Made by a program: the position numbers and the translations under genes
NCBI GenBank assembly: GCA_963739615.1
Contig: CAVUBD010000018.1
Span: 75,878-139,877, forward strand
DNA length: 64,000 bases
Reading direction: 5' to 3'
Source: Palsa-504 sp963739615
GTDB taxonomy: Bacteria > Actinomycetota > Actinomycetes > Streptosporangiales > Streptosporangiaceae
Shown here: one piece after another, positions 26,287-36,465 of the stretch
Layout of the letters: the number at the start of each line of letters is the position of its first letter
How positions within the stretch are numbered: the first letter of the stretch is position 1
Notes under the pieces: generated by a model
Told to the model about the DNA's origin: nothing
What the model saw: only the letters and a program-made list of their open reading frames with translations
Database searches by the model: none

Positions 26287-28024
26287 ATGATGGCGGGCAC
26301 AGTGGCCGACGTCATGGTCGCGACGTTGCAGGAGTCCGGGGTGCGGCGGGTGTACGGGATTCCCGGGGACTCGCTGAACGGGTTCACCGACGCGCTGCGC
26401 CGGGACGGAGGGATCGCCTGGGAGCATGTGCGTCACGAGGAGGCCGCGGGGTTCGCGGCCGCCGGGGAGGCGGCTCTGACCGGGGAGCTGGCCGTGTGCG
26501 CGGCCAGCTGCGGGCCCGGGCAACCTGCACCTGATCAACGGCCTGTTCGACGCCAACCGCAGCGCGGTGCCGGTGCTGGCGATCGCCGCGCATATCCCGC
26601 GGACCGAGATCGGCGGCCAGTATTTCCAGGAGACCCACCCGCAGGAGCTTTTCCGCGCGTGCAGCGTCTACTGCGAGCTGGTCAGCGTCCCCGAGCAGCT
26701 GCCCGCGTGCTGGACTTCGCGATGCGCGCGGCGCTGGCGCGGGGCGGGGTCGCCGTGGTCGTGGTCCCTGGCGAGGTGTTCCTCGCGGACGCGCCACGCG
26801 ACGCGAAGCCAGCGTAGATACGGGCGACGCTCGCCCGTCGTGCGGCCGGACCAGGAGTCACTGGCGGCTGCGGCGCAGGTACTGAACTCCGCCAGCCGGG
26901 TGACCATCGTCGCCGGAGCCGGGTGCGCCGGGGCGCACGACCAGCTCATCGCGCTGGCCGGGGCGCTGAAGGCGCCCGTCGTCCACGCCTTTCGCGGTAA
27001 GGAGTTCGTCGAGTACGACAATCCTACGACGTGGGCATGACAGGGCTGATCGGGTTCAGCTCGGGTTACCGGGCGATGGAGCATTGCGACGCGCTGGTCA
27101 TGCTCGGCACCGACTTCCCCTACCGGCCGTTCTATCCTGAAGGCGTCCCGGTGATCCAGGTCGACGTCCGCGGCGAGCAGATCGGCCGGCGGGTACCGGT
27201 CGACGTGCCGCTGGTCGGGACGGTCAGGGACACGATCGACGCGCTGCTGCCGCTGATCACGGCCAAAGCCGATTCGGCGCACCTGGACCGGATGACGGCG
27301 CATTACCGGCGGGCCCGCGCCCGGCTGGACAGGCTCGCCGGGACCGGCGGAGCGACTCGCCGGTGCACCCGCAGTTCATCGCCGCCACGATCGACCGGCT
27401 CGCCGCCGGCGACGCGGTGTTCACCGCCGACGTCGGCACGCCGTGCATCTGGGCCGCCCGCTACCTGCGCATGAACGGCGCGCGCCGGCTGATCGGCTCG
27501 TTCAATCACGGCAGCATGGCCAACGCGCTGCCGCACGCCATCGGGGCGCAGGCCAGCCAGCCCGGCCAGCAGGTGATCACCCTGTCAGGCGACGGCGGGC
27601 TGGCGATGCTGCTCGGCGAGCTGATCACGCTGCGCCAGCAGCAGCTTCCGGTGAAGGTCGTGGTGTTCAGCAACGGCGCGCTTTCGTTCGTGGAGCTGGA
27701 GATGAAGGCCGGCGGGATCATCACCTACGGCACCGACCTGGTCGATCCTGACTTCGCCGGGATCGCCCGCGCGGCCGGGCTGTTCGGAGTGCGGGTGACG
27801 AAGGCCGACGAGCTTGAGGACGCGCTGAAGGAGGCGTTCGACCACGACGGGCCGGCCGTGGTAGAAGTCCGCACGGCCCGGCAGGAACTTCGCTGCCGCC
27901 CAAGCTCAGCTACGGCGAGCTCAAGGGCTTCAGCTTGTACGCGACCAGGACGATCCTGTCCGGCGACGGAGAGGAACTCATCGACCTGGCCCGGACCAAC
28001 CTGCGTGAGCTGGACATCGAATGA
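26287..28024 (+). pseudogene. poxB: Pyruvate oxidase-like TPP enzyme with several frameshifts
   Basis: Assembled across frames, this is a nearly full-length (about 580 codons) thiamine-diphosphate enzyme of the pyruvate oxidase/pyruvate:quinone oxidoreductase type. Blocks in order: VYGIPGDSLNGFTDALRR and WEHVRHEEAAGFAAAGEA (with the catalytic Glu), HLINGLFDANRSAVPVLAIA, IGGQYFQETHPQELF, VVHAFRGKEFVEYDNP, then GFSSGYRAMEHCDALVMLGT, and ITLSGDGGLAMLLGELITL with the TPP-binding GDG. The end, LKGFSLYATRTILSGDGEEL, matches the membrane-binding tail region of PoxB. Frame breaks lie near 26517, 26700, 26817, 27020, 27350 and 27890. Total length is preserved, so the lesions are small indels. Confidence 0.8.
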
Positions 28025-28139
28025 CACCGTGACCGCGCACGCCCGCGATCCCGGCGGGTGGCGTACCCGGCGGCCGCGAACCGCTGGTCAATGCGCTGGC
28101 CTGCGGGTCCGGGCCGCCCCGGGGTGGACCAGTGCGGAC

Positions 28140-29947
28140 CGTGACACCACTGCCCGTTCGGAATAATCAAAATTCTTACCCGCTGGTCCGCTCGGCGATC
28201 TACCAGGCCGCGAGCATCGCCGAGCGGCACGCCGCGCACGCGGCGCTGGCCGAGGCGCTCGCGGGCGACCCCGGACCGGCGGGTGTGGCACCGGGCGGCC
28301 GCCGCCGTGGGCCGCGACCCGGCGGTGGCGGCGGAGCTTGAGCAGACCGCCCGCCGGGCACGAAACCGCGGCGGACTCATCACGGCGGCCGCGGCGTTCG
28401 AGCGGGCCGCCAACTTCGCCAGCGACCCGTCGCAGCGCGGTTCGCTGCTGCTGCAGGCGGCCGAGGCCGCCAGCGAGCTCGGCCGCGCGGACATGGCGGA
28501 GCGCCTGCTGCGGATGGCCGGCGCGTGCCCGCTGGGGCCGCGGGAGCGAGCACTGTCCATGTGGCTGGGCGATGCCTTCCACGAGGGTCCCAAGAGCGAT
28601 CCGGCGCACCTGCACGCGCTGGTCGAGACGGCCAGTCGCATGAGCGCCCTCGAGGATACGGACCTGGCGCTGAACCTGCTGCTGACAGCGGCCTTCCGCG
28701 GTTACCGGGCCGGCATCGGGGAAGACCTGAGCCGGGACATACTCCGGGCCGCCGACCAGGTCGCGGTCCCCGCGGCGGATCCGCGGCTGGTGCAGATCCA
28801 GGCCTGCACCGGCCGATCGAACGGGCCGCGGCTATTTTCGGCTACCTGCCGACCCCTGGCCCTGGTCAGGACGCCGACAGCCTGTATCTTCTCGGTGCGG
28901 CGGCTGGCCAGGTGGGCGATTTCGGCCAGTCGTCGGCGCTGCTTGGGGCATCGGCGGCACGGCTGCGCGAGCAGGGCCGTCTAGGCGTGCTCGCCCAGGT
29001 CCTGGAGACCAGGGCCTGGGCGGCCATCTTTGCCGCCGACTCGGCGTGGCCATGGCCGCGGCCGAGGAGGCAGGCAGGCTGGCCGCGGAGGGCAACCAGC
29101 AGTTCTGGCTCACCGCGGCGCGGACAGCGCAGGCCGCGCTGGCGGCGCTGCGCGGCGACGAGGCGGCGGCCGCTGACCTGGCGGGCCGGGCCGAGCGCGC
29201 CGCGTTGCCTGCCGGTGATTCCTGCCTGCTCGCGATGGCCCAGTACGCCCGCGGGCTGTCCGCGCTCGGGCAAGGGCGGCACGCGGACGCCTACGGCCAT
29301 CTGCGGCGGCTGTCCGAGCCCGGCGACCCGGCCCACCACCGGCTCATCCGCTACTTTGCCGTCGGCGACCTGGTAGAGGCCGCCGTGCGCAGCGGCCACC
29401 GCGATCACGCCGCCGAGACGGTACAGCGGCTCGAGCCGCAAGCCCGGCAGACCCCCTCGCCATGGCTCCATGTCATGCTGGGCTATGCCCGGGCGCTCCT
29501 GGCTGACGATGAAGCGAGCTTCACGCAGGCGCTGCGCCAGGATCTGACCGCGTGGCCATTCGTCCGGGCCCGGCTGCAGCTGGCGTTCGGCGAGTGGCTC
29601 CGGCGGCAGCGGCGCCCGGCCGAGTCGCGGGCACCGCTGCGCACGGCCAGGGACGCCTTCGACGCGCTCGGCGTCGCCCCGTGGGCGCAACGGGCCCGGC
29701 AGGAACTGCGGGCCGCGGGAGAAAGCAGCCAGCAGCGGCCGCCGCACACGTTCGAGCAGCTCACCCCCAAGAACTCCAGATCATTCAGATGGCCGCCGAA
29801 GGACTGTCCAATCGCGAGATCGGGCAGCGGCTCTACCTCTCGCACCGGACGGTCGAATCACACCTGTACCGGGTATTCCCCAAGCTCGGGATCACCTCCC
29901 GTGGCCAGCTTTCCAAGGTGCTGCCCGGCAAGAGCATGAATGGCTGA
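28140..29947 (+). pseudogene. LuxR-family regulator (LAL-like), truncated and frameshifted
   Basis: This is the C-terminal two-thirds of a large ATP-binding LuxR regulator. It begins inside the helical repeat region (YPLVRSAIYQAASIAERHAA, then HAALAEALAGDPG), continues as TPR-like helices in several frames (AAAAFERAANFASDPSQRGS; WLTAARTAQAALAALRGDEA), and ends with the LuxR helix-turn-helix QIIQMAAEGLSNREIGQRLY, LSHRTVESHLYRVFPKLGIT. The N-terminal AAA ATPase with its Walker motifs is missing. Frame changes occur near 28280, 28810, 29040 and 29780. It follows the broken poxB-like gene and cannot be functional as it stands. Confidence 0.75.
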
Positions 29948-30317
29948 CGTGGATACGCGAGGCCAGTGATCGTACTCAAGGGGCTCCCCTGCTGACCGCC
30001 GCGAAGCAGTGATGTCACGGGCGCGGTTCCGGTGCTGGCCCGGCTAGAGCAGAAGTGCTGCGGTTGCGACGGCATCTGCGATCACTGCCTGCCAGCGCGG
30101 ACTACGTGCACACGTAGCGGTTCGGGCCTGAGCTCAGCTCCAGGCGCAGGTCGCGGCCTTGGCTGCGCGCATCGCTTAAGTGTTTCCACTGAAGCAGGCC
30201 AGTTGGCGGCCGCGGCAAAGCAGTGATGCCACGGCAGCGGGCCAGGTAGCGGGCCACGTACAACGGAAACCGCAACGGTTTCGCAGGTCCGGCCACCCGG
30301 AAGGAAAGGCATCTCCC
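29948..30317. other. Gene-free region with a short direct repeat
   Basis: No gene is supported. AGCAGTGATGTCACGG (near 30005) recurs as AGCAGTGATGCCACGG (near 30219), about 215 bp apart. The repeats could mark the ends of a small degenerate insertion, but no inverted ends are seen. Confidence 0.3.
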
Positions 30318-31338
30318 ATGTCCCATCACCTCGATACGCCGCTGGCGGCCAAGAACGGCCAGCTTTTCATCGATGACCTGTACGTCTTCCCTGGCCACGA
30401 CAGCACGGTGTTCGTGATGGACGTCAACTCCAGCATCACCGGCGTGTACGCCCGGCCGGGCTTCCACCCCGAGGCGCGCTATGAGTTCAAGGTGCACTTC
30501 CACGGCGCCGCTTTCGAAGCCCTGACCTACCGGGTGTCGTTCGCCGAGCCGGGGCCGGACGGACGGCAGGCGCTGCGGCTGCACGCCCTCACCGGCGCCG
30601 ACGCGCGCGACGACTCCGCCGCCGGCGAGCTGGTGCTGGAGGGCCGGACCGGCGAGGCGGCCAGCGCGGGCGGTACCCGGATCTGGGCCGGGCGGATCGC
30701 CGACTCGTTCTACATCGACCTGTCGCTGCTCGCCATCGTCAACGGGGCGGTGGCGAAGGGCACCGCGGCGGACCTGTCGGCGTGGCGGCCGGAGAACGCG
30801 CAGAACAGCTTCGCCGGCACGACCGTCGAATCGATCGTGCTGGAGGTCTCCCACCCGCACCCGCAGCTGCGGCCCGGGGCCCGCACCGGCGTGTGGTGCG
30901 CCACCAAGCTCGCCACCGACGCCGGCGGCTGGCGGCAGATCAACCGCGCCGGGCACCCCATGATGTGGCCGATCTTCTGGCCGGACGACACCGACTTCAC
31001 CAACCCCGCCAACACCCGGCACCCGTCCGAAGACTACGGCGCCGCCGGCAATTACATCGCCGGGCAGGTCGCCGCCGTCGTCGCCGCCGCGGGACCTCGG
31101 GCGACCCCAGCGGCTACGGCCAGACGGTGGCCCGGGACCTGTTCCCCGACGTCCTGCCCTACGTGGTCGGAACCCCCGCGACCTCGGCTTCGCCGGCCGC
31201 AACGGCCGCACGCTGGCCGACAACGCACCCGAAGCGATGCTGTCCCTCGTCACCGGCACGGCCGTGCCGTCGGGGCTGAAGCCCGCCGTAGCCCAGCAGC
31301 AGCGGGACAGCAGCTTCCCCTACGTCGTGCCGACATGA
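30318..31338 (+). pseudogene. DUF4331-family protein with frameshifts
   Basis: From ATG 30318 the protein reads MSHHLDTPLAAKNGQLFIDD, LYVFPGHDSTVFVMDVNSSI, and later AGHPMMWPIFWPDDTDFTN, all typical of DUF4331. This family is common in actinobacteria with no established activity. Two frameshifts near 31090 and 31180 lead through SGYGQTVARDLFPDVLPYVV to NGRTLADNAPEAMLSLVTGT and the normal C-terminus SSFPYVVPT with TGA 31336-31338. All parts of the roughly 340-residue protein are present, but in three frames. No signal peptide is seen. It lies in the run of decayed genes from 26 to 32 kb. Confidence 0.7.
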
Positions 31339-31408
31339 CCACGCACCCGTCCGCGGGCAGCAGGCGAAACTGCGCTTCCGTGACCGGCGCAGTGAGACGG
31401 AGCATATC

Positions 31409-32027
31409 GTGACGCACCAACCCGCCAACCTGACCGTGGTGACCGGCGCCTCCTCCGGCATCGGCGCGGGACGCTTGCGCACGGTCGCAGACTCCCTCGA
31501 CCCGGCCGCACCGGCGGCCGAACTCGTGCTAGCCGACCTGGCCGATCCGGCGGGCGTCGAGGCGGGCGTCGCCGCCATCGGTGCCCGCCCCGGTTGACCT
31601 GCTGGTCAACAACGCCGGCTTCGCCACGTTCGGCACTCACCCCGGTCTTGACCCGCGGGCCGAGACCGGGGTCATCGCGGTCAACTGCACCGCGCTGGCC
31701 GCCCTCACCCGGGCCGTACTGCCCGCCATGCTGGAGCGCGGGCGTGGATTCGTACTCAACATCGCTTCCACGATCGCGTTCCAGCTCGCCCCGGGGCAGG
31801 CCACCTACGGAGCTTCAAAGGCATTCGTGCTGTCCTACAGCGAGGCCCTGGCCGAGGAACTGCGGGGCACAGGCGTGCGAGTCGCGGTGCTGTGCCCGGG
31901 CCCCACCGATACGGTCTTCCTCGGCGCGATGGGCCGGCCGGTCATGCGCCGTATCAGCGGCCGCATGCTGCGGCCCCGCCCGGCAAACACCGGTTATCGT
32001 GGATCGCTGCTACCCGCCGGGGGGTAG
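31409..32027 (+). pseudogene. SDR-family remnant with deletion and frameshift
   Basis: The first frame starts MTHQPANLTVVTGASSGIGA, then jumps to RLRTVADSLDPAAPAAELVL. About 25 residues between the cofactor loop and the second strand are missing. Near 31590 the frame shifts, and the rest (VDLLVNNAGFATFGTHPGLD, LNIASTIAFQLAPGQATYGA, SKAFVLSYSEALAEELRGTG) contains the Tyr-x3-Lys site (TYGASK). The coding sequence ends inside a perfect hairpin (31996-32041), which supplies the stop codon. It resembles YqjQ/DltE-type SDR enzymes. It is not functional in this form. Confidence 0.7.
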
Positions 32028-32041
32028 CAGCGATCCACGAT
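31996..32041. repeat. Perfect 20-bp-arm inverted repeat at a gene-fragment junction
   Basis: ATCGTGGATCGCTGCTACCC is followed by GCCGGG and then by its exact reverse complement. It lies exactly where the SDR remnant ends and the SRPBCC remnant begins. I saw no second copy in the window. It could be a strong terminator, a palindromic unit, or the scar of a template-switch event that created an inverted duplication. Confidence 0.7.
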
Positions 32042-32347
32042 GACGTGATCTTGAACAGGAAGGCTCACCCGATCGCCCTGAACTGCGTCGTGGCGGCGTC
32101 TGTGCCCGGCAAGGTATTCCGGTTCACCGCGGCCGGCCGCGGTCTGCGCGCCGATCACACTTTCACCCTCGCCGAGACACCGCACGGCACCCGAGTGCTC
32201 AGCGAGGAGACCCAGTTCGGGCCGCTGCCCGCCGTCGGCCGGGCACTGCTCGGACCGTCCCTGCACCGCGCGACGCAGCGCTGGCTGGAAGACCTCGCGG
32301 CAACAGCGCCCGCCACGCAGGCCGCCGCGCTCACCAGCCCGGCCTGA
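32042..32347 (+). pseudogene. SRPBCC/polyketide-cyclase-like protein, C-terminal fragment
   Basis: The frame without its own start reads CVVAASVPGKVFRFTAAGRG, then DHTFTLAETPHGTRVLSEET, FGPLPAVGRALLG and LHRATQRWLEDLA, ending TGA. This is the second half of an SRPBCC (START-like) domain. The N-terminal half is absent, cut off by the hairpin at 31996-32041. The family binds small hydrophobic ligands, but nothing indicates which one here. Confidence 0.6.
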
Positions 32348-32745
32348 GGGGCCGGCACCGGCCCCCAGGAGCATGTCATGATCGTCAGGCAGCGAACCAC
32401 CATCGACATCCCGGCCGAGCAGCTCCACGTGGCCCGGGTGATCACCGGCACGCCGTTCGCGCCGGCCCGGCCCGGGCCCGGCGGGCGAACCGGCCGTGCG
32501 CCCCCGCGGCGCAAGCACGGGAGACGCCCTGCATTGCCGAATAGAGTGCGACCTCCTGACCGGCACTGCGCTGAAGTTATGCGTCAATGATGGGGCGGGA
32601 GTGTTCTATGAGGCCGTGGCATCCCACTAGGGGCTGTGCGCACTAAATGGACGTATTCTCGCTATCCGGTGACGAGACGATAGCTGCGACTGTGCCGCCT
32701 GTCGTATTCGGCGGGAAATCCCATTGACTGGTCTACCAGAGGGAT
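32348..32745. other. Gene-free region before the third IS
   Basis: No supported gene in these about 400 bp. A frame from ATG 32378 begins plausibly (MIVRQRTTIDIPAEQLHVAR) but turns into low-complexity Arg/Pro/Gly sequence. It may be the head of another truncated gene. Confidence 0.35.
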
Positions 32746-35165
32746 CAGGGCTCCTGACATAGCGGCTTGGTTACGGGGTGTCGCAGGCCTGCTGATCTGG
32801 TCGTTTATCCCTTTTCCTGCTTGCCGGGGCTTGTTTTAGCACCACATTTCCGCAATAATAGATGAAAGGTTTGCTGTCGCTGGCGGGGGTGGGATGATGG
32901 CCCGGATGCTGACCCAGGTGCCGTTGCCGCTTCTCCCGCAGGGCGCGGCGGAGATCGCCCCGGGAGTGGGCGTAGTCGCCGGCCCGGACGGCGGCGGGGT
33001 GGTCTGGGTGCACGGGCTGGCCACGTTCGCGTGGGACGCGGAAGATGAGGCAGCGCGGCGGCTGGCCGCGGTCCAGCTGGTACAGCTGAGCGCCGCGACC
33101 CAGGTGCAGGTGGCGCAGGCGTTCGGGGTGATCCCGGTGAGCGTGTGGCGGTGGGCGAAGGCGCTGGCCGGCGGCGGGGTCGCGGGCCTGGTCCCGGCCG
33201 CCAGGGGACCGCAGCGCGCCTCGAAGCTGACCCCGCAGGTCATCGAGCAGATCCGGGAGCTGGACCGCCGCGGCGCCGGCAAGGCCGCGATCGCCGCCGC
33301 GGCGGGGGTGTCGGAATCCTCGGTCCGCAGCGTGCTCCGCCCGGCCCGCCCGGCTGCGGACGGCGTCCCCGCAGGCCAGGACCCCGCAGGCACCTCAGGC
33401 GGCGCGGACACGGACAGCGCGGGCACCGAGCTCGCTGGCGCGGACGCGGGCGCGGGCTTCGCGGAGCCGGAGGTGCTGCCGGTGCTGCCGGACCCGGTGC
33501 CCAGGGACGGGGAGCGGGCGCTGGCCAGGTTCGGGCTGCTGGGCGAGGGCGCGGTGCCGGCGTTCACGGCGGGCGCGCGGTACCCGCTGGCCGGGCTGCT
33601 GCTCGCGCTGCCGCCGCTGGCGGGCACCGGCCTGCTGGACTGCGCCCGCCAGGTATACGGGCGGCTGCGGAACGGGTTCTACGGCCTGGAGGTCATGCTG
33701 ACCGTGCTGGTGTTCATGGCGCTGCTGCGCGAGGCCCGCGCCGAGGGCGCCACCCGGATACCGCCGGCCGCGCTGGGCCGGGTGCTCGGCCTGGACCGGG
33801 CCCCGGAAGTCAAGACGATCCGCCGCAAGCTCGGCGAGCTCGCCGCCGCCGGGAAGGCCGCCCAGCTGCAGCTGGCGCTGGCCCGCCACCACGCCGCGGC
33901 CACCCCGGATGCCCTGGGATTCCTGTATATAGACGGGCACACCAGGGCGTACTTCGGCAAGCGGGACATCAGAAGATGCACGTGACAGGCTGAAGTTCCC
34001 CGGGCCCGCGACGAGGAAACCTGGGTCACCGACGGCGACGGGGACCCGCTGCTAGTCGTGATGGCCCAGCCGTCCTCCTCCTGGCCGCCAGATCCGCGGG
34101 CTGCTGCCGCGCTGCGCGAGATCGCCGGGCCCGGCCGGAAAGCGACGTTGTGCTTTGACCGGGGCGGCTGGTCCCCGGCGCTGTTCGCGGACATCACCGA
34201 CGCCGGGTTTGACCTGCTGACCTACCGCAAGAACAACGCCGGCACAGCTATCCCCGACCTGCCGGGACCGCGTTCGCACGGCAGCTGTGCAGGCGACAAC
34301 GGCCGCCCCGCAGCTACGACCTCGCCGACACCACCACGGACCTGGCATCAGCGAGGGCGAGGCGTAGAAGGCCGCGTGCTGAGCCTGCGGCAGGTCACCC
34401 GCGCAAGCGCGACACCCGCAGGTCCACATCCTGACACCGCGAGCCGGTGACCTGCCGCGCGCGGTGATCTACGGATGACCTCACGGTGGCGGGAGGAGAA
34501 CTACTTCCGCTACGGCCGCACCCACTTCGCACTCGACGCCTCGACACCTACGCACACACCGAGGACCGGCCGGATGGTCCGAACCCGGCGAAGAAAGCGC
34601 CGCCGCCGCGTAAGGCCGCGAAGAAAACCCTCGCAGCGCGGCAAGGCCGTGAGGGAAAACTCGCCGCCTGGGCAGCCCGCCCCGGCAGGCAATCGTCGTC
34701 GCCAACAGATGCTCGCCCGGCTCGAGGCCCCGGTCGCTGCCGCCGCCGCGACCTGAGAACCGCCAGGCCGCAGCAGGGCCGTGCCGCGAAAATCCCGCTC
34801 GCGGAGCACAACCCCGCATGGTCAAACTGGACACCGAGACCAAGCTGATCACCCACGCATCCGGATGGCCGCCTGCAACACCGAGACCATCCTGGCCCGC
34901 GCCTGAACGGCCGCTACGCCCGCGCCAGCGACGCAAGCCTACGCCTGATCCGCGAAGCCCTGCACGCCAGCGGCGACATCACCATCCGCGGCAGCGTCCT
35001 GCACATCCGCCTCGACCCGCTGTCCGCCCCGCCGCACCAGTGCCCTCGCCGCGCTCTGCCAGCAGCTCAACACCACCTCGGCCTGCTACCCCGGCACCAC
35101 GCTCACCCTTCACTACGAAGTCAAAGAACACCCCGGCACTACATGATCTATGCGCAGAGGAGCCT
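32746..35165 (+). mobile_element. Decayed insertion sequence, about 2420 bp, GGGAT flanks
   Basis: The left end CAGGGCTCCTGACATAGC is identical over 16 bases to the left end of the element at 11995. The reverse complement of the right end reads AGGCTCCTCTGCGCATAG, partly decayed. GGGAT is found at 32741-32745 and 35166-35170. The transposase gene is heavily frameshifted, so this is the oldest-looking of the three related insertions. Confidence 0.7.
32894..35145 (+). pseudogene. Transposase of the third IS, many frameshifts
   Basis: From ATG 32894 (MMARMLTQVPLPLLPQGAAE) the first 360 codons are open and match the N-terminal part of the transposase at 12143, including the shared block KTIRRKLGELAA and FLYIDGHTRAYFGKRDI (first Asp). 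After 33985 the frame breaks repeatedly. Recognisable pieces follow: LCFDRGGWSPALFADITDAG (second Asp), SRWREENYFRYGRTHFALDA (likely Glu) and remains of the C-terminal helices to about 35145. It cannot encode a functional transposase. Confidence 0.75.
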
Positions 35166-35245
35166 GGGATGGACACTGGAGCGACGGGGAGTTAGCTGGG
35201 GGGCTTTGACTGGAAACACAAGTTTACAGCTGGAGTGGCCTATTC

Positions 35246-35929
35246 TTGGAACAGGCCCATCCTCCCTCCTCACGCCAGTGGTCGCTGGATGGTGACCGCA
35301 TAGCGATCGGCCGCGACCCTTCGTCTGTTCTCTGCGTTGAGGACACAAGTATCTCGTGGCATCACGCCGACCTCATACGTCACGGCCTGTCCTGGTCGAT
35401 TGTTGATGCACGCTCGACCAACGGGACGTTCGTTAACGGTACGAGAGTAAACGAGGCGGTCTTGCACGCACATGACCGGATACGTCTAGGCCAGATCGAG
35501 CTAGTGGTGAGGCAACCCGGTCCCGGCGCGCAGAGTCGTCAAGCCAGCGCCGTTAGCTACGATGTGGGATCGCAGCAAGGCAACATCAGTAATATCGCAG
35601 GCAACCAGTCGAATTACAATCACGAGAGCAATCTGCGATATATTGCCTCACGGCGCGGCCGGGCGCGGCTCCTCATCGTATCGGGGATCCTGTTGTTCCT
35701 GGCCGGAAACGGCCTCGGAGTCTATGATGTACTTAACTTCGACAAGACAATCTTCAATTCCATCAGCTCGAACAGCTTTAACCCACCTCAGCTTCCCGCG
35801 CTTTTCATTCCGTTGTTCGGGGTTGCTGTATTCATGAACCTGCTGGGCATTGCACTATTCATCTTCGGCCTCATCTCCCGAAGCGGCGCTAAGAGAGAGG
35901 CCCGGCGCTTGGGGGCTGACTGGTCATGA
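35246..35929 (+). CDS. FHA-domain protein with two membrane segments
   Basis: A 227-residue protein starting at TTG 35246 (GGAG about ten bases upstream; no better start is seen). Residues 10-90 are a forkhead-associated domain with the phosphothreonine-binding residues visible: IAIGRDPSS, SISWHHADL and STNGTFVNG. A linker carries the motif YDVGSQQGNISNIAGNQSNY. Two hydrophobic segments follow (LLIVSGILLFLAGNGLGVYD and FIPLFGVAVFMNLLGIALFI), then a basic tail. It should sit in the membrane with the FHA domain in the cytoplasm and bind a phosphothreonine partner. It overlaps the next gene by ATGA and is AT-richer than the region, pointing to acquisition. I know of no described family with this exact layout. 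Confidence 0.75.
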   Translation: MEQAHPPSSRQWSLDGDRIAIGRDPSSVLCVEDTSISWHHADLIRHGLSWSIVDARSTNGTFVNGTRVNEAVLHAHDRIRLGQIELVVRQPGPGAQSRQASAVSYDVGSQQGNISNIAGNQSNYNHESNLRYIASRRGRARLLIVSGILLFLAGNGLGVYDVLNFDKTIFNSISSNSFNPPQLPALFIPLFGVAVFMNLLGIALFIFGLISRSGAKREARRLGADWS

Positions 35930-36330
35930 CTGACGAACGTCCTAACGCGATCTTCAACATCGGCAGTCAGCAAGGAAACGTAACCAATGTCGGCGGTGAT
36001 ATGACCGTATACGGCGGCCAGCACTACACCGCTCTTCCCGTGGACATGATCCGGCAGGAAATAGGAAATATTCACAGGATCATTTCGGCAATGGATCTAA
36101 ATCCGGCTGCCGGAAAAGAAGCTGCAGCGCTTCTGGCGGACGCCAGCCGCGAACTCGGCCAGCCCGACCGTGACGCCGAAAGGGTGGCACGGCCAATCAA
36201 GCGTCTTGCCGAGCTACTAAGAAACATTGGCGCTATCTCTGCTGCTGGGGCAGCTCTAATTAATCCCCTTCAGCACATCGCCTCCGGACTGGGCGCAGCC
36301 GGTCTGGCTATCCTGCAGCTAATAACGTAA
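35926..36330 (+). CDS. Small protein with GSQQGN motif, FHA partner
   Basis: A 134-residue protein whose ATG overlaps the stop of the FHA gene. It starts MTDERPNAIFNIGSQQGNVT, NVGGDMTVYGGQHY, nearly the same motif as in the FHA protein's linker. A helical middle follows (MIRQEIGNIHRIISAMDLNP, ADASRELGQPDRDAERVARP), then a hydrophobic, Gly/Ala-rich C-terminus (AALINPLQHIASGLGAAGLA) that may insert into or lie on the membrane. I recognise no enzyme motif. The shared motif suggests that both proteins form the same kind of beta-rich assembly or bind each other. The AT-rich composition matches the FHA gene. Confidence 0.65.
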   Translation: MTDERPNAIFNIGSQQGNVTNVGGDMTVYGGQHYTALPVDMIRQEIGNIHRIISAMDLNPAAGKEAAALLADASRELGQPDRDAERVARPIKRLAELLRNIGAISAAGAALINPLQHIASGLGAAGLAILQLIT

Positions 36331-36465
36331 GCGGTGACGGATAACGGATTACGTCAGGTCGGCAGGCGGGCCCCGGACGTCACAGTTACGATTACAGGGC
36401 AGATATGCTGCCAAGACTTACAGCCCTCGGTTCCGACGTACCGGGGCTACCCAAGGGGGGTGCAA

